Origin: Closterium sp. Naga37s-1
Taxonomy: Eukaryota > Streptophyta > Zygnematophyceae > Desmidiales > Closteriaceae
Assembly (NCBI GenBank): GCA_947471745.1
Contig: CANJKZ010000060.1
Coordinates: 1,054,001 to 1,118,000 of the forward strand
Direction: 5' to 3'
DNA: 64,000 nt
Below the pieces are notes generated by a model. The model saw only the letters and a program-made list of their open reading frames with translations, did not search any database and was not told where the DNA came from. Below, in pieces: positions 42,357 to 53,900 of this stretch. Position numbers and translations under genes: made by a program. Every line of letters begins with the position of its first letter. Positions within the stretch are counted from its first letter, which is position 1.

Positions 42357-45300
42357 TCAACGGAGCACGATAAACTTCTCCCCGTTCACTGCTTGAATCT
42401 TGCCCACCCGCTTGATAATCTCCTGAAATCGTTTCTTATCCTGCCAAAATAAAGGAAGCGGAAAGAAACAAAGAAGGGGAGGACCAAACAAGGTGGGGTT
42501 TTTTTCCTTATTGGCTTTGAGGTGCCTGTTAAGGTGGCGTTTCGTGCCAAGTGCCATACGGTACCATACCCTGCACACCCAAAACAACTCAGTGTGACTC
42601 ACCAAGTCACCCCTCTTTTGCTGCGCCCCAAAAGCTGCGCAACACACTCAAAAAGCAACGCAAGAGTGACTAGGCCAAAATCTCCTGACTCACCTCTGCA
42701 GTCTTGAGGCACGATCGGAATCGGTTCACCAGATCTGCACTCTTGATAGGCACCTGCCTGCCTTAGCTTCAGAGTCCTGACTGGTCTCTAAACCCATCTG
42801 TGAGCACTCCATGAGTCACACGACTCACCTCTGCAGTCTTGAGGCACGATCGGAATCGGTTCACCAGATCTGCACTCTTGATAGGCACCTGCCTGCCTTA
42901 GCTTCAGAGTCCTGACTGGTCTCTAAACCCATCTGTGAGCACTCCATGAGTCACACGACTCACCTCTGCAGTCTTGAGGCACGATCGGAATCGGTTCACC
43001 AGATCTGCACTCTTGATAGGAGCCTGCCTCAAAATGCCCTTCACTGCCTCCTCTGTCACTGCTGTCGGTTTCGGCCCTGCCGCTGCCCCAGATGCACCTC
43101 CCCCAGATGCACCTCCCCCTGGCCTGCCTGCTGCCGCTCCACCCGCCCCTGGTTCCCGCTTCGCAGGCAACGGGGGTGTCCGTTTCCCTGGTTCCACCTT
43201 CCAATTCTTTGCCCCTGCTGCCCCTGCTCCAGATGCACCTCCCCCGGTCGCACCCTTCTCCAGGTCCTTTCGCTTCAGCCCCCTGCCTGCTGCCGCCGCC
43301 GCTGCTGCAGCAGCAGCACTGAGCGCAGCAGCAGCACCAGCAGCAACAGACGCGGCTGCTGCCCCCCCCTCCCCCTTCCCGCCTCCCGCCCCCTGCCCGC
43401 CCGCCGCTGCTCCAGCCCCCTTCCCCTTCTGGAAAATAGGCGAGAAGGCGATATCTAAATCCTCTTCGTCGTCTTCCCCATCCTCCTCCTCTCCTGCTCC
43501 CCCGATTCCCCTCGCTCCCACCCCCTCCTCCCCTTCCACCCCAGCCTTATGCAGCAGCTTCTTTAGCGCCTTGCCTGAATGGCTCAGTGATATCCCCTCC
43601 CCTTCCTCCTGCCCCTCGCCCTCCTCCTCCTCCTCTTCCTCCACCTCCTCCTGAACACGAGGAGGAGAGGGTGGTGGGGAGGGCGGGTAATGGGACGGGT
43701 GGGTTGGGAGAGGGAGAAAGGAAGCAGGGTCTCACCGCTTTAGCTGGGCTCCTCTCCTTCTCCTTCTCGTCCTCCTTATCGTCTGGCTGCATACCATCGC
43801 CTCCAGCAGCACACACACTCACAGACACCCTAACACTCCTGCTCATCCCACAAGCCACTCTCACCTCTTTAACCGGGCTCCTCTCCTGCTCCTTCTCGTC
43901 CTCCTTATCCTCTGGCTGCATCGCCGTCGCCTCGTCATCATCTGAGAAGAGCTCGTCGTGCTCCCAGTCCTCGCCTGGAGGCATGGGGAGAGAGGGGAAG
44001 AAAAGAGGGGAGGGAAGGGCATCGGAGAGAAATGGCATGGGAGAGACGGGCATGAGAGAAATGAAGAGTGTTCGCAATCCTACACAAGTGCTCCCAGTCC
44101 TCTCCTGGAGGCACTTTTGTGAGTTCTCAGAAGGGGGGGAGAGCAAAGGGACGAGGAGGGCACGAGTGGGAAGAAGAGTGTTCGCGATCTTTGAAACGTG
44201 AACCCAGTGCGAGAGGAAAGTGAAGAGAAAGGCAGAAGAGATTGAAGTAGCACTGGGAGACGTGAACCCAGTGCAGAGGAGAGGCAAAGTGCTCGGTAGC
44301 ACTGGGAGACGTGAACCCAGTGCAGAGGAGAGGCAAAGTGCTCGGTAGCACTGGGAGACGTGAACCCAGTGCAGAGGAGAGGCAAAGTGCTCGGTAGCAC
44401 TGGGAGACGTGAACCCAGTGCAGAGGAGAGGCAAAGTGCTCGGTAGCACTGGGAGACGTGAACCCAGTGCAGAGGAGAGGCAAAGTGCTCGGTAGCACTG
44501 GGAGACGTGAACCCAGTGCAGAGGAGAGGCAAAGTGCTCGGTAGCACTGGGAGACGTGAACCCAGTGCAGAGGAGAGGCAAAGTGCTCGGTAGCACTGGG
44601 AGACGTGAACCCAGTGCAGAGGAGAGGCAAAGTGCTCGGTAGCACTGGGAGACGTGAACCCAGTGCAGAGGAGAGGCAAAGTGCTCGGTAGCACTGGGAG
44701 ACGTGAACCCAGTGCAGAGGAGAGGCAAAGTGCTCGGTAGCACTGGGAGACGTGAACCCAGTGCAGAGGAGAGGCAAAGTGCTCGGTAGCACTGGGAGAC
44801 GTGAACCCAGTGCAGAGGAGAGGCAAAGTGCTCGGTAGCACTGGGAGACGTGAACCCAGTGCAGAGGAGAGGCAAAGTGCTCGGTAGCACTGGGAGACGT
44901 GAACCCAGTGCAGAGGAGAGGCAAAGTGCTCGGTAGCACTGGGAGACGAAGTGATACAAGGCCTCTCACTTTTGGCCCCGTCCATCTCCGATTCAGTCTC
45001 TTCCTTCGGCACATCATCAACAACCCCTCATCCCATGCACCCTCCCCCTCTCTTGTATTCACCGTGATACTAATAATACCACTAATGACAAAATTCTCTC
45101 ACCTTTAGCCCCATCCATCTCTAATTCAAGCTCTTCCTTTGGCACTTCATCATCATCGTCATCATCCCCACCTTCCTCTCTCAACAGCATCTTTGCGCAT
45201 TCATACGGACTCATCCTCCTTAATGCCACACCACACGAGACAAGACCTGCTCACCTTTATCGCCGTCCATCTCCAATTCAAACTCTTCCTTGGGCACTTC

Positions 45301-46591
45301 ATCATCATCCTCATCCCCGCCCTTCTTCCCCTGCCCTCTCTTCCTCCCCTCCCCGTCCTCCATATCCCCCCCCATCCCTTCATCATCCGACCCTAGCCCA
45401 TCATCCAGCCCTCCCTTCTTCCTCCCTCCTCCCCTCCCCCCACCCCCGCCTTCCTTCCCTCCTCCCGCAAGAAGCTTCTCGGACTCTTCCTTGGTGAGCC
45501 ACTTTCGAAACCCGTCGGCCTTGCGCCGTTTCGACTGCATGCACAGCTCTGCTTCTTCTAGGGTTAGCGTCTTGTACTGGGCTTGCTTTCCAAAGGCATA
45601 CCTGGGAGGAGGAAGAATGGGGATGGTGTGGAAATGGAGAGTTTGAAACTGCATGCACAGCTCTACTTTTTCTAGGGTTAGCGTCTTGTACTGGGCTTGC
45701 ATTCCAAAGGCATACCTGGGATGGGAGGGGATGGGATGGGGATGGGGATGGCATCTGATGAGATGGGATGGGATGGGATGGGATGGGATGGGATGGGATG
45801 GGATGGGATGGGATGGGATGGGATGGGATGGATGGGATGGGATGGGATGTGATGGGATGGGATGGGATGGGATGGGATGGGATGGGATGGGATGGGATGG
45901 GATGGGATGGGATGGGATGGGATGGGATGGGATGGGATGGTATGGTATGGTATGGGATGGGATGGGATGGGATGGGATGCGATGGGATGGGATGGGATGG
46001 GATGGGATGGGATGGGATGGGATGGGATGGGATGGGATGGGATGGGATGGGATGGAATAGAATGGGATGGGATGGGATGGGATGGGATGGGATGGGATGG
46101 GATGGGATGGGATGGGATGGGATGGGATGGGGGAGGGGATAGGGATGGAGATGGGGATGGGATGGGATGGGATGAATTGGGATGGGGATGGGGAGTAGAA
46201 GCAACAGGGGCTAAGTGGCTGGCATGTCTCATACCTTTCCCATGCAGGGGGTACAATGACAAAGACAAAGGTGGATCACACCTCACCACACCACACCGCA
46301 CTGCACCTCACCACACCACACCGCACTGCACCTCACCTCACCGCACCTCACCACTGGCTAGCGGGAATGGCGACAAACTCCTTGCCGTGCATGACCAGCA
46401 GATAATACGCCGAATGCTGCCACCCACCCTCCATGTGCCCCACATACGACGCCTGGCCTGTGTCGTCCTCTAGTAGCAGTGGTCGCGTGCGCGCCTTGGC
46501 CTGTAGTGACATGTGAGGCGGGGTGAGGGTGAGGGTGATGGTGAGGGTGATGGTGATGGTGATGGTGATGGTGATGGTGATGGTGGTGGTG

Positions 46592-46660
<69 letters not shown>

Positions 46661-47483
46661 GCAGCATGGCAGCGTGGCAGCATGTGTGGGTCTTTTGAAC
46701 CTCACCGCTCGATCCCCTCCACAAGCTTTCCTCACTCACTCCCTCACTCCCTCCCCCTTCTCATCTCCGTATCCCCTCTCCCCCCCTCCTCCCCCGAACC
46801 CTCCTCCCCAACCTCTCCGTCTGGTTCCTACCTCAAGGATGGGTGGGTGGGGGGAGAGGGGGTTGTGGTGAGAAAGGGGAGAAGGGGAGGAGAAAGGGAG
46901 ATTGGGCAGGTGGGGTGGTGGTGATTTCAAGGGAATTTTGACATAACTTGAAACACAGGGGTGGCATAAAACGACAAGAAAGCCACCTGCTCACCCGCGC
47001 AGCCTCGGATAGCACTTTCCCAGTAGGTACCCCTTCTCGTTTCATCGTCCACCCCCTCTCGTCTCCTTTTTTCAGCCCGGGCAGCCCCTGCGGAAATTTT
47101 CCGATAAAATAGTCCCGGCTGACCGGCTTAACGCGGACTAGGAACTCTTTAACTAGCTTATCCACCACCGCGCCGCACTGCTGACACGTGGCTTGCTTCT
47201 CAGCCATGCTTCGTCCGCACGCGTTACAAAGCGACATGTGTCCGCACTCGCTCTGTGAAAGGTCCCCCCCCGCCGTCCCGCACCCGCTGCACGAGGCTGG
47301 CGGAACCGCCTTCTTCGCGGAGGCGGAAGCGCTTCCGCTTCCGCCAGCTCCCCCCGCGGGGCCTGCGGCTCCCGCCGCTCCGCCTGCTGCTGCGCCGCCT
47401 GGTTCTTGCTTAACAGGCGGTTTGGCGGCTCCCGCTTGCGGTAATGATTGCGCCGGCCGGCCTGCTGATGGATACGACGCCAT
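42357..47483 (-). CDS. TFIIFA: Transcription initiation factor TFIIF subunit alpha (RAP74)
   Basis: Six exons (46995-47483, 46352-46500, 45255-45601, 43865-43974, 42964-43650, 42357-42440) close to 621 aa. After an Ala/Gly-rich start comes a Cys-rich finger (C65-x2-C68, C80, C86-x2-C89, C100-x2-C103) as in plant TFIIF alpha, then DYFIGKFPQGLPGLKKGDER. The TFIIF dimerisation core continues with LEDDTGQASYVGHMEGG, YYLLVMHGKEFVAIPASQW and AQYKTLTLEEAELCMQSKRR. An acidic and low-complexity middle leads to the C-terminal winged helix (AVKGILRQAPIKSADLVNRF, KIQAVNGEKFIVLR), the FCP1/TFIIB-binding domain. It acts with RAP30 in RNA polymerase II initiation and elongation. Confidence 0.96.
42688..42900 (-). 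repeat. Two echoes of TFIIF alpha exon 5 3' end
   Basis: Copies of the segment encoding SADLVNRFRSCLKTAE with the donor lie at about 42688-42755 and 42826-42893, followed by identical intron sequence (138-bp spacing). The used copy ends at 42964. Confidence 0.92.
43735..43803 (-). repeat. Echo of TFIIF alpha exon 4
   Basis: A copy of the segment encoding MQPDDKEDEKEKERSPAK with its donor, about 130 bp beyond the used exon. Confidence 0.85.
44246..44950 (-). repeat. 49-bp minisatellite with hairpin in each unit
   Basis: About 14 almost identical 49-bp units. Each contains CACTGGG and CCCAGTG separated by nine bases, so each can fold into a small hairpin. Because 49 is not divisible by three, all three minus frames stay open as one 49-residue super-repeat; these ORFs are not genes. 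It lies in TFIIF alpha intron 3. Confidence 0.97.
44965..45175 (-). repeat. Two echoes of TFIIF alpha exon 3 3' end
   Basis: Copies encoding versions of VPKEEFELEMDG with a GTGAGA-like donor lie near 44965-45015 and 45100-45160. An echo of the exon 3 start (encoding YAFGMQAQYKTLTLEKVELC) lies at about 45650-45718. Confidence 0.85.
45755..46132 (+). repeat. GGGAT pentamer satellite
   Basis: About 75 copies of GGGAT with few interruptions, in TFIIF alpha intron 2. The plus strand has G-triplets every five bases. Related GGGGAT units flank it. It is not a plant-type telomere repeat (TTTAGGG). Confidence 0.97.
46517..46670 (+). repeat. GGTGAT and GGGCAT microsatellites
   Basis: Adjacent (GGTGAT)n and (GGGCAT)n arrays in TFIIF alpha intron 1. 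His/Pro/Met repeat ORFs here are artefacts. Confidence 0.95.
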
Positions 47484-47956
47484 GAGCCACTCTTGGCGAA
47501 GATAAGAAACGAATTTTTTGTCGACTCGAGAAACGATCGAAAGTTATGCCGCAGAGGTAGTAATTCGCGGTGTTGATTGGTCGAGGATTTGTTACACCGT
47601 GGTTTTCGCGGCCTTGGAAGGTCGATTCGCGAGGGTCCACAAGGGCCAAAATATTATAAGGGATGTCAGTTGGGGAGAAATGTGTGAGGGGATGGTTTAT
47701 GTAGGAGCAGAGCCGACTCGTTTCCCGAGATTATCACCCTAGAGGTTGGCATTCGTGCTAAGAAAAACATCGCGTCAGTGAATATGCTACTCGGAACATT
47801 CATTCGACGGGAAGAGTTCAGAATCAGACTTCAGATACAAGATACCATGGTTACTAACCATCAACTATATATTATCTTGAAGCTTGTTATCGATCCAGAA
47901 AGCTATCAGTGCTGTAGGTCCTAATCCAGTTAATGTGACCAATTGGTGAGAACTAA
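47484..47956. promoter_or_regulatory. Promoter interval of TFIIF alpha and 3' flank of SRFR1
   Basis: 470 bp between the TFIIF alpha start codon and the SRFR1 stop, both on the minus strand. It must contain the TFIIF alpha promoter. No defined element recognised. Confidence 0.4.
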
Positions 47957-50900
47957 CTAGTATTTGGATAGCATGCGGATGGCCGATCCAACGGTGGGGA
48001 ACGCCTCGTGCACATCTAAGAGCTCGTGGAAATCCGAGCCGTCGGTTGCACCCACAAAGAGCCACTTGGATATCCTCGTTATAAACTCCTCCAGTGTGGG
48101 TGACAAGATGGCCTCCCAGTCGAGCTGAACGTCCGGAGGCGGCTTGGCGGTGATCTCCTTGCCGGCGGCGAGGAAAAGACCGAGCAAGCTGGAATAGCCG
48201 GCCATGGCAGAACCCCGAGACAGGGGAGAGAAGTTGTACCTGATGGTATGGGGTGGGGACATGGGCATGGGAAAGATGGGAGGTGAGGTGAGAGGTGAGT
48301 GTGTGGGTGGGAGGTTTTTCGAGGTGACTCAAGGGCCGAGCAGGCTGGAGTAGCCGGCCATGGCGGAACCCCGAGACAGCGGGGAGAAGTTGTACCTGAT
48401 GGTGGGCGGTGGAAGGTGGGGGATGGGGGGTGGGGAGGTGTGTGGTGGGAGGTGGGATGTGTTTTGAGACGTGTCAGACGCTGAACAGGCTGGAATAGCC
48501 TGCCGTGGCAGGGCCTCGACTCAACGGGGAGAAGTTGTACCTGATGGTGGGAGATGGGGAGGTGGAGGAGTGGTGAGAAGGGAAGGTGAGTGGTGGGTGG
48601 CAGGTAGGGAGGTGATTGAGACATTTCGAGAGAACTGGGAGCACATGCACATACGCTCTAGAGGGAACAGAGAGCAAACACAGGTAGCATCTGGATTGAC
48701 AGGCGCTGCATAAAAGGAAGCCCACCCAAAGATCATCACAGCTCTCCGTCTTAAAATGATTCAGCTGAAAAGCCTAGGGGGTACCCACCAGTAATAGATG
48801 CCAAAGTAGGGGAAGAGCCTAGGGGGTACCCACCAGTAATAGACGCCAAAGTAGGGGAAGAGCCTAGGGGGTACCCACCAGTAATAGACGCCAAAGTAGG
48901 GGAAGAGCCTAGGGGGTACCCACCAGTAGTAGACGACTCGCAGAATGGCGGTCTTCACGAGCTTGTCGTCCTTGCTCTTCTTGGCGTCTGCCATCACCTC
49001 ACACAGGTTCTGTGCGAATGGAGGGGTGGGTGTTGGGTGGGGAAGAGGAGAACGGGAGGGGTGTCAGAGAGAACGACTGGTCCTTGCTGCTCTTGGCATA
49101 TGCCATCATGTCACACTGCAGTATCGGCATTGCGGCCTCAACTGTGCTGTTATTGCAGCTGCTGTTACCATGCTGCTATGCTGCTGTTACCACACAATGG
49201 GGTCACATTACGTCCTCAAGTCTTACGTGGTTACGCTGCTGTTACCACATTACGCCCTCACCTCCCTTGCAGCTATGCTGTCATTACCACGTTACACCCT
49301 CTCTCACCTTCCACGCGGCAGTGAGCTCAGCATCATACTCCTTCCAATGGGGGGGTGTCAACGGCATGTTACCATGTCCCACTGCGGTTACCACGTTACG
49401 TTGCTGCTACCACTGTCCTCACCTTCCATGCGGCAGTGAGCTCAGCATCGTACTCCTTCCACCGGGGGGGCGTGAGGGGCATCTTGATAGCAAAGTCAAA
49501 CGCGCCATCGCCCCTGCACAATGCAACCATGTAGCAAGGGTGAGTGTCAAAAGGGGAGCTGTGAATGCAAAGGGTATTGTTTCGAGACGAATTACTTTTG
49601 ACCTCAGGCGAGGAAATGGGTGCAGGGGGAATGGTGACAGAGACTGGTGGAGAGACACCAATCCGGACCGCTGAGTATGGGTCTACGAGGGAATGGGTGC
49701 AGGAGTATGACTGGATTCGTTATAGAGCACTCCAATAAACGAATCTCATCTAGGAGGAAAGCTCTTGCCTGTCAGACGTGGTGAGCATGTGAGCACCTAG
49801 CGAAGAGAAGGAGGAATAAGTGGGCCTTACAGCTTTCGGACGGCAAGGGTTGTCCCGTTCAACATATAGCTGCAGACAGAAGGGAGGGGGGGAACGGGAA
49901 GAGCAGGGGAGACAGGGAGAGCGGGGGCGAAATGGAGGGAGGGGCACATAGAGAGAGGGAGAGACCGATAAGAACAACTGGGTAGAGGGAAGGAGGTGAG
50001 CAGAAGATTCGAGGAAGACAAGCTACCATGAGAAGGTGAATGAGGGGAGTGTGCTGAGCGCGTGAGAGAGGGAGGCAGCAAGGTTAAAGGATGGGGATGC
50101 GCATTGCGCTGCGCACCAAGAAAGGAAGGAAAGGGGGAAAGGACGTAGGGATACAGCCAGGACAACTGCGGGATGGCAGATGTAATCGGACGGACGAGGG
50201 AAGAAAACGGTGCAGGAAGGGTGTGGGAATGGTGGGGAAGGGTGGAGGAGGGGGAGGGAGTCTGGGAGGAAGGCAGAACGAGGTGAAATGAGTGAGTTTG
50301 GAAGGGGGGAGGGGGAAGGGGGGGAGAGGGGGCAGAGCAGACTCACTCGGGCTGCGCGGTGGAGAAGCAGGGGACTCACTCGGGCTGCTCGGTGGAGAAG
50401 CAGGGCACGGTGATGAGGAAGTTCTGCCCCACCACGTTCCACAGCTCCTCCGGTGTTTCCGCTGCTTCCACCTGCAGGGTGCATACCGGGGAGAGATGGC
50501 ATACAGTGAAGAGAGGGAGGAAAGGGAAGGGATGCGATGGGAGAGGGGCACGGTGATGAGGAAGTTACATCACACGCAGCCCTGTGTATCAACGCACCCA
50601 CACACACCCTCTCTCAACTCAGCGTCCATCTCAACAGGGATGCCGTATTTCTTGGTCAGGTCATGACCTCCACTTCCCCCGACTCGTTGGGTGCCAAGAC
50701 CACATCATCACTCCAAGCCTCTACAATACTCCATCCACACGCCCCTCCTGTGTATCAACAAGAACCCCCCTCCCCCCTCTCTCACCTCAGCGTCCATCTC
50801 AACAGGAATCTCGTATTTCTGCGTTAGATCACCAATCTCCACTGCTCCCTGCTCCAACATCTCGTCCCTGATCAATGCGAAGGCCCTGCAGAGGGACAGG

Positions 50901-53900
50901 TATAAGGAGGGTAGGGGGCATGACGGGGAGAGGCATTAGGGTTGGGTTTCCACTGCCCCCTGCTCCAGCATCTCGTCCCTGGTCAGCGCGAACGCCCTGG
51001 AAGAGGGGATGTGAGGGAGGGGTGGGAGCAGAGGGGAGTAGAGGCGGATGAGATGGAGGGGTGCATGAGAAAGGAAAGGGGTGGAATGAAGGGGGCACTG
51101 CGCCCTGCTCCAACATCTCGTCTCGTCCCTGATCAGTGCAAAGGCCCTGGAAGAGGGGATGTGAGGGAAGGGAGATGAGGGAGAGGCGTGCAGGAAAGTA
51201 AAGCAGGGGTTAGGGGCAAGGCGGGGAGTAGAGACGGGTGGGATGAAGAGGGCACTTCTCCCTGCTACTAGCACTGTCTCCACTGCTGCTGTCTTTACTG
51301 CTGCTGTCTTTACTGCTGTGCTCCAGTGCGTGTCTCCCACCTCTGCCCTGCCCTGCGACAGGTCTCCCACCATCTCTCACCCCACCCACGCACCCACCTG
51401 TCGTAGTTGGCATAGTAGCGAAGGTTCTTGGAGTGCCCCTGCACCATTGCTGTCACGGCACCAAAGCCCTTCTCAAACTCCTCCTGGCTGCGAACAGCAG
51501 ATGAGACGCACGATAATAGCACGTGGAAAGAAGCAGAGACACATGTAGGAGCAGCTGAGTGGTGTGTGTGGGCCTTGGCTAGCAGGTTACTCCTTGCTAC
51601 AAGCGGCATGTGAACCGCAGATGAGAAGCACGAAAACAGCATGTGGGAAACAGCACAGAGAGAGACGTAGGAACAGCTCAGCGGTGTGTGTGGGCCTTGG
51701 CTGGTAAGTTACTCCTTGTTGCGAGCAGCATGTGGGAAGCAGATGAGATACAGGCCCCGCCATCACCAAACCCACAGCACCGACACCAACCGCACAGAAT
51801 CTTTTCAAACCGCACAGCACAGCACCACACGGCAGCACTCACGTGAGCTGGTCGACCCACACGATGGGGTCACAGGGCTCTGACAGCAGCCGCCAGCGCA
51901 CAGCAATGGAATACAGATCCCTCCACCCTCTCACCGTCACCCCTCCCCCTTCTTCTATCCTTCATAGCACCTTCACCAACCGCACAGCACCCTTACCAAG
52001 AGCACAGTACCCTTATCAAGAGCACAGCACCCTTACCAAGCGCACAGCACCGCACTGCAGCACTCACGTGAGCTGGTCGACCCACACGATGGGGTCACAG
52101 GGCTCGGACAGCAGCCGCCAGCGCACAGCAATGGAATACAGATCCCTCCACCCCCCCACCTGCCTTCCTCCCCATCCTTCACAGCACCATCACCAACCGC
52201 ACCGCACCTTAACCAACCGCACAGCACCGCACAGCATCACTCACGTGAGCTGGTCGACCCACACGATGGGGTCACAGGGCTCCGACAGCAGCCGCCAGCC
52301 CCCCATTGTCACCCCTCCTTTCTCCTATCCTTCATAACACCATCACCAACAGCACAGCACCCTTACCAACCGCACAGCACCACACAGCAGCACTCACGTG
52401 AGCTGGTCGACCCACACGATGGGGTCACAGGGCTCCGACAGCAGGCGCCAGCGCACAGCAATGGAGTACAGGTCCCTCCACCCTCCCACCGTCACCCCCG
52501 CGTCCTCCTCATCATCCTCATCCTCATCCTCCTCCTCATCGTCATCGTAATCGTCGTAGTGGTCGCTTCGCCTGCTGGAGCTGGCGCGCCCCTTGCTGCT
52601 GCTGCCGCCCTTGCCCTGCTGCTTGCTCGCTGCTGCTGCCTGCTCTTTCCACGTGGCCTGTGCTGCCTGCATCATCTCCAGTGCTGCCATGCCTGCTGCG
52701 CGGTGCTGGGTTAATAGGAACGGTGGAGAAGGGCGGAGAGGGGTGGAGAAAGATAGAGAAGAAGAGCAGGGGAGAAGGAGAATGAGAGTAAGAACGAGAG
52801 TAAGAGGCCTGTGCTGCCTGCATCATCTCCGGTGCTGCCATGCCTACTGCGCGGTGTTGTTCATTGGGTAGGAGGGTGGGATGGGGGAAGGAGAACGAGA
52901 GTAGGAGGGAGCAACCGTCAGGCACTACATGACCCAAGGCTCTCGCCAGGTGGCCTGTGCTGGTGCTGCCTGCATCATCTCCAGTGCTGCCATGCCTGCT
53001 GCGTGGTGCTGGTTTGCTTAAAACAGTAGGGAAGGGCAGAGAGGGCCGAGGAAGAAGACATGAGAAGAGGCTAGAACATTTCATGTGCAGTGGCTGTGTC
53101 ATTCCCAATGCTGCCATGCCAAGTCACCATGATGACATTTCTCTGGTTGAGCAAACGCCAAGCCTACCTGGCTCTGATTGGACAGATGCCGAGCCTACCT
53201 TGGGCAAAAGCTGAGCATACCTGCCACTGACTGAGCAGGCGCCAAGCACACCTGTCTCTGGTTGGGCAGGAAGCCGGGGGAAGTGTACTGAGTGCGGCCA
53301 CCAACGGTGTCTGCAGCCTTGATGAGCTCCTTCCTGCCCCGCTTCACCTGCTCGCTCACGTGCCTGATGTGGCATGATGTGATGTGATGCATGTTGTGCG
53401 CATATGAGGTATCATGCACGGTGCATGATGCATGGCGTGTGCACGTGATGTACCACGCATATCATGTGTCAGTGCATGCATGCAATGCAAGCGCACATGC
53501 ATGCACACACACACATGCACAAACACATACAGGCAAACATGCACACACACAACGCAGCAGCAGCGTTTAGATTTTGACAACTACAAAATGAACACAGCAA
53601 CAGCAGAAGTTATGAAATCCCTCCTCTCATGTTCTCCTCCCCCTCTCTCGCATTTCTATTCCCCACTCATATCCTCGAGTCTCATATCCTCCTCATTCAC
53701 CCACCTCTCTGGCACGTTTCCAGGGGGTAGGCCGGGATGAGGCGAATTGCTGTGCGTACCTCTCACATCCCATTCTCCCATTTCCCCCTCTCACTCAACC
53801 CCCTATCCTATATCACCATCTCTTATCCCTCTCTCACCCACCTCTCTGGTTTCAACTGGTTGTCAAATGCCGCCCGGTATGGTTGCGGGCGGTAGGCTGG

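Noticed and set aside
44080-45062. Three overlapping minus-strand frames of about 310 or more codons
   Set aside because: They read the same 49-bp minisatellite in three phases. No domain, and the host gene TFIIF alpha splices around it.
45755-46132. Interstitial telomere repeat
   Set aside because: GGGAT is not TTTAGGG, TTAGGG or TTTTAGGG.
45401-46473. Ser-His-Pro-Ile and Gly-Trp-Asp-Met repeat proteins
   Set aside because: Translations of the GGGAT satellite in an intron.
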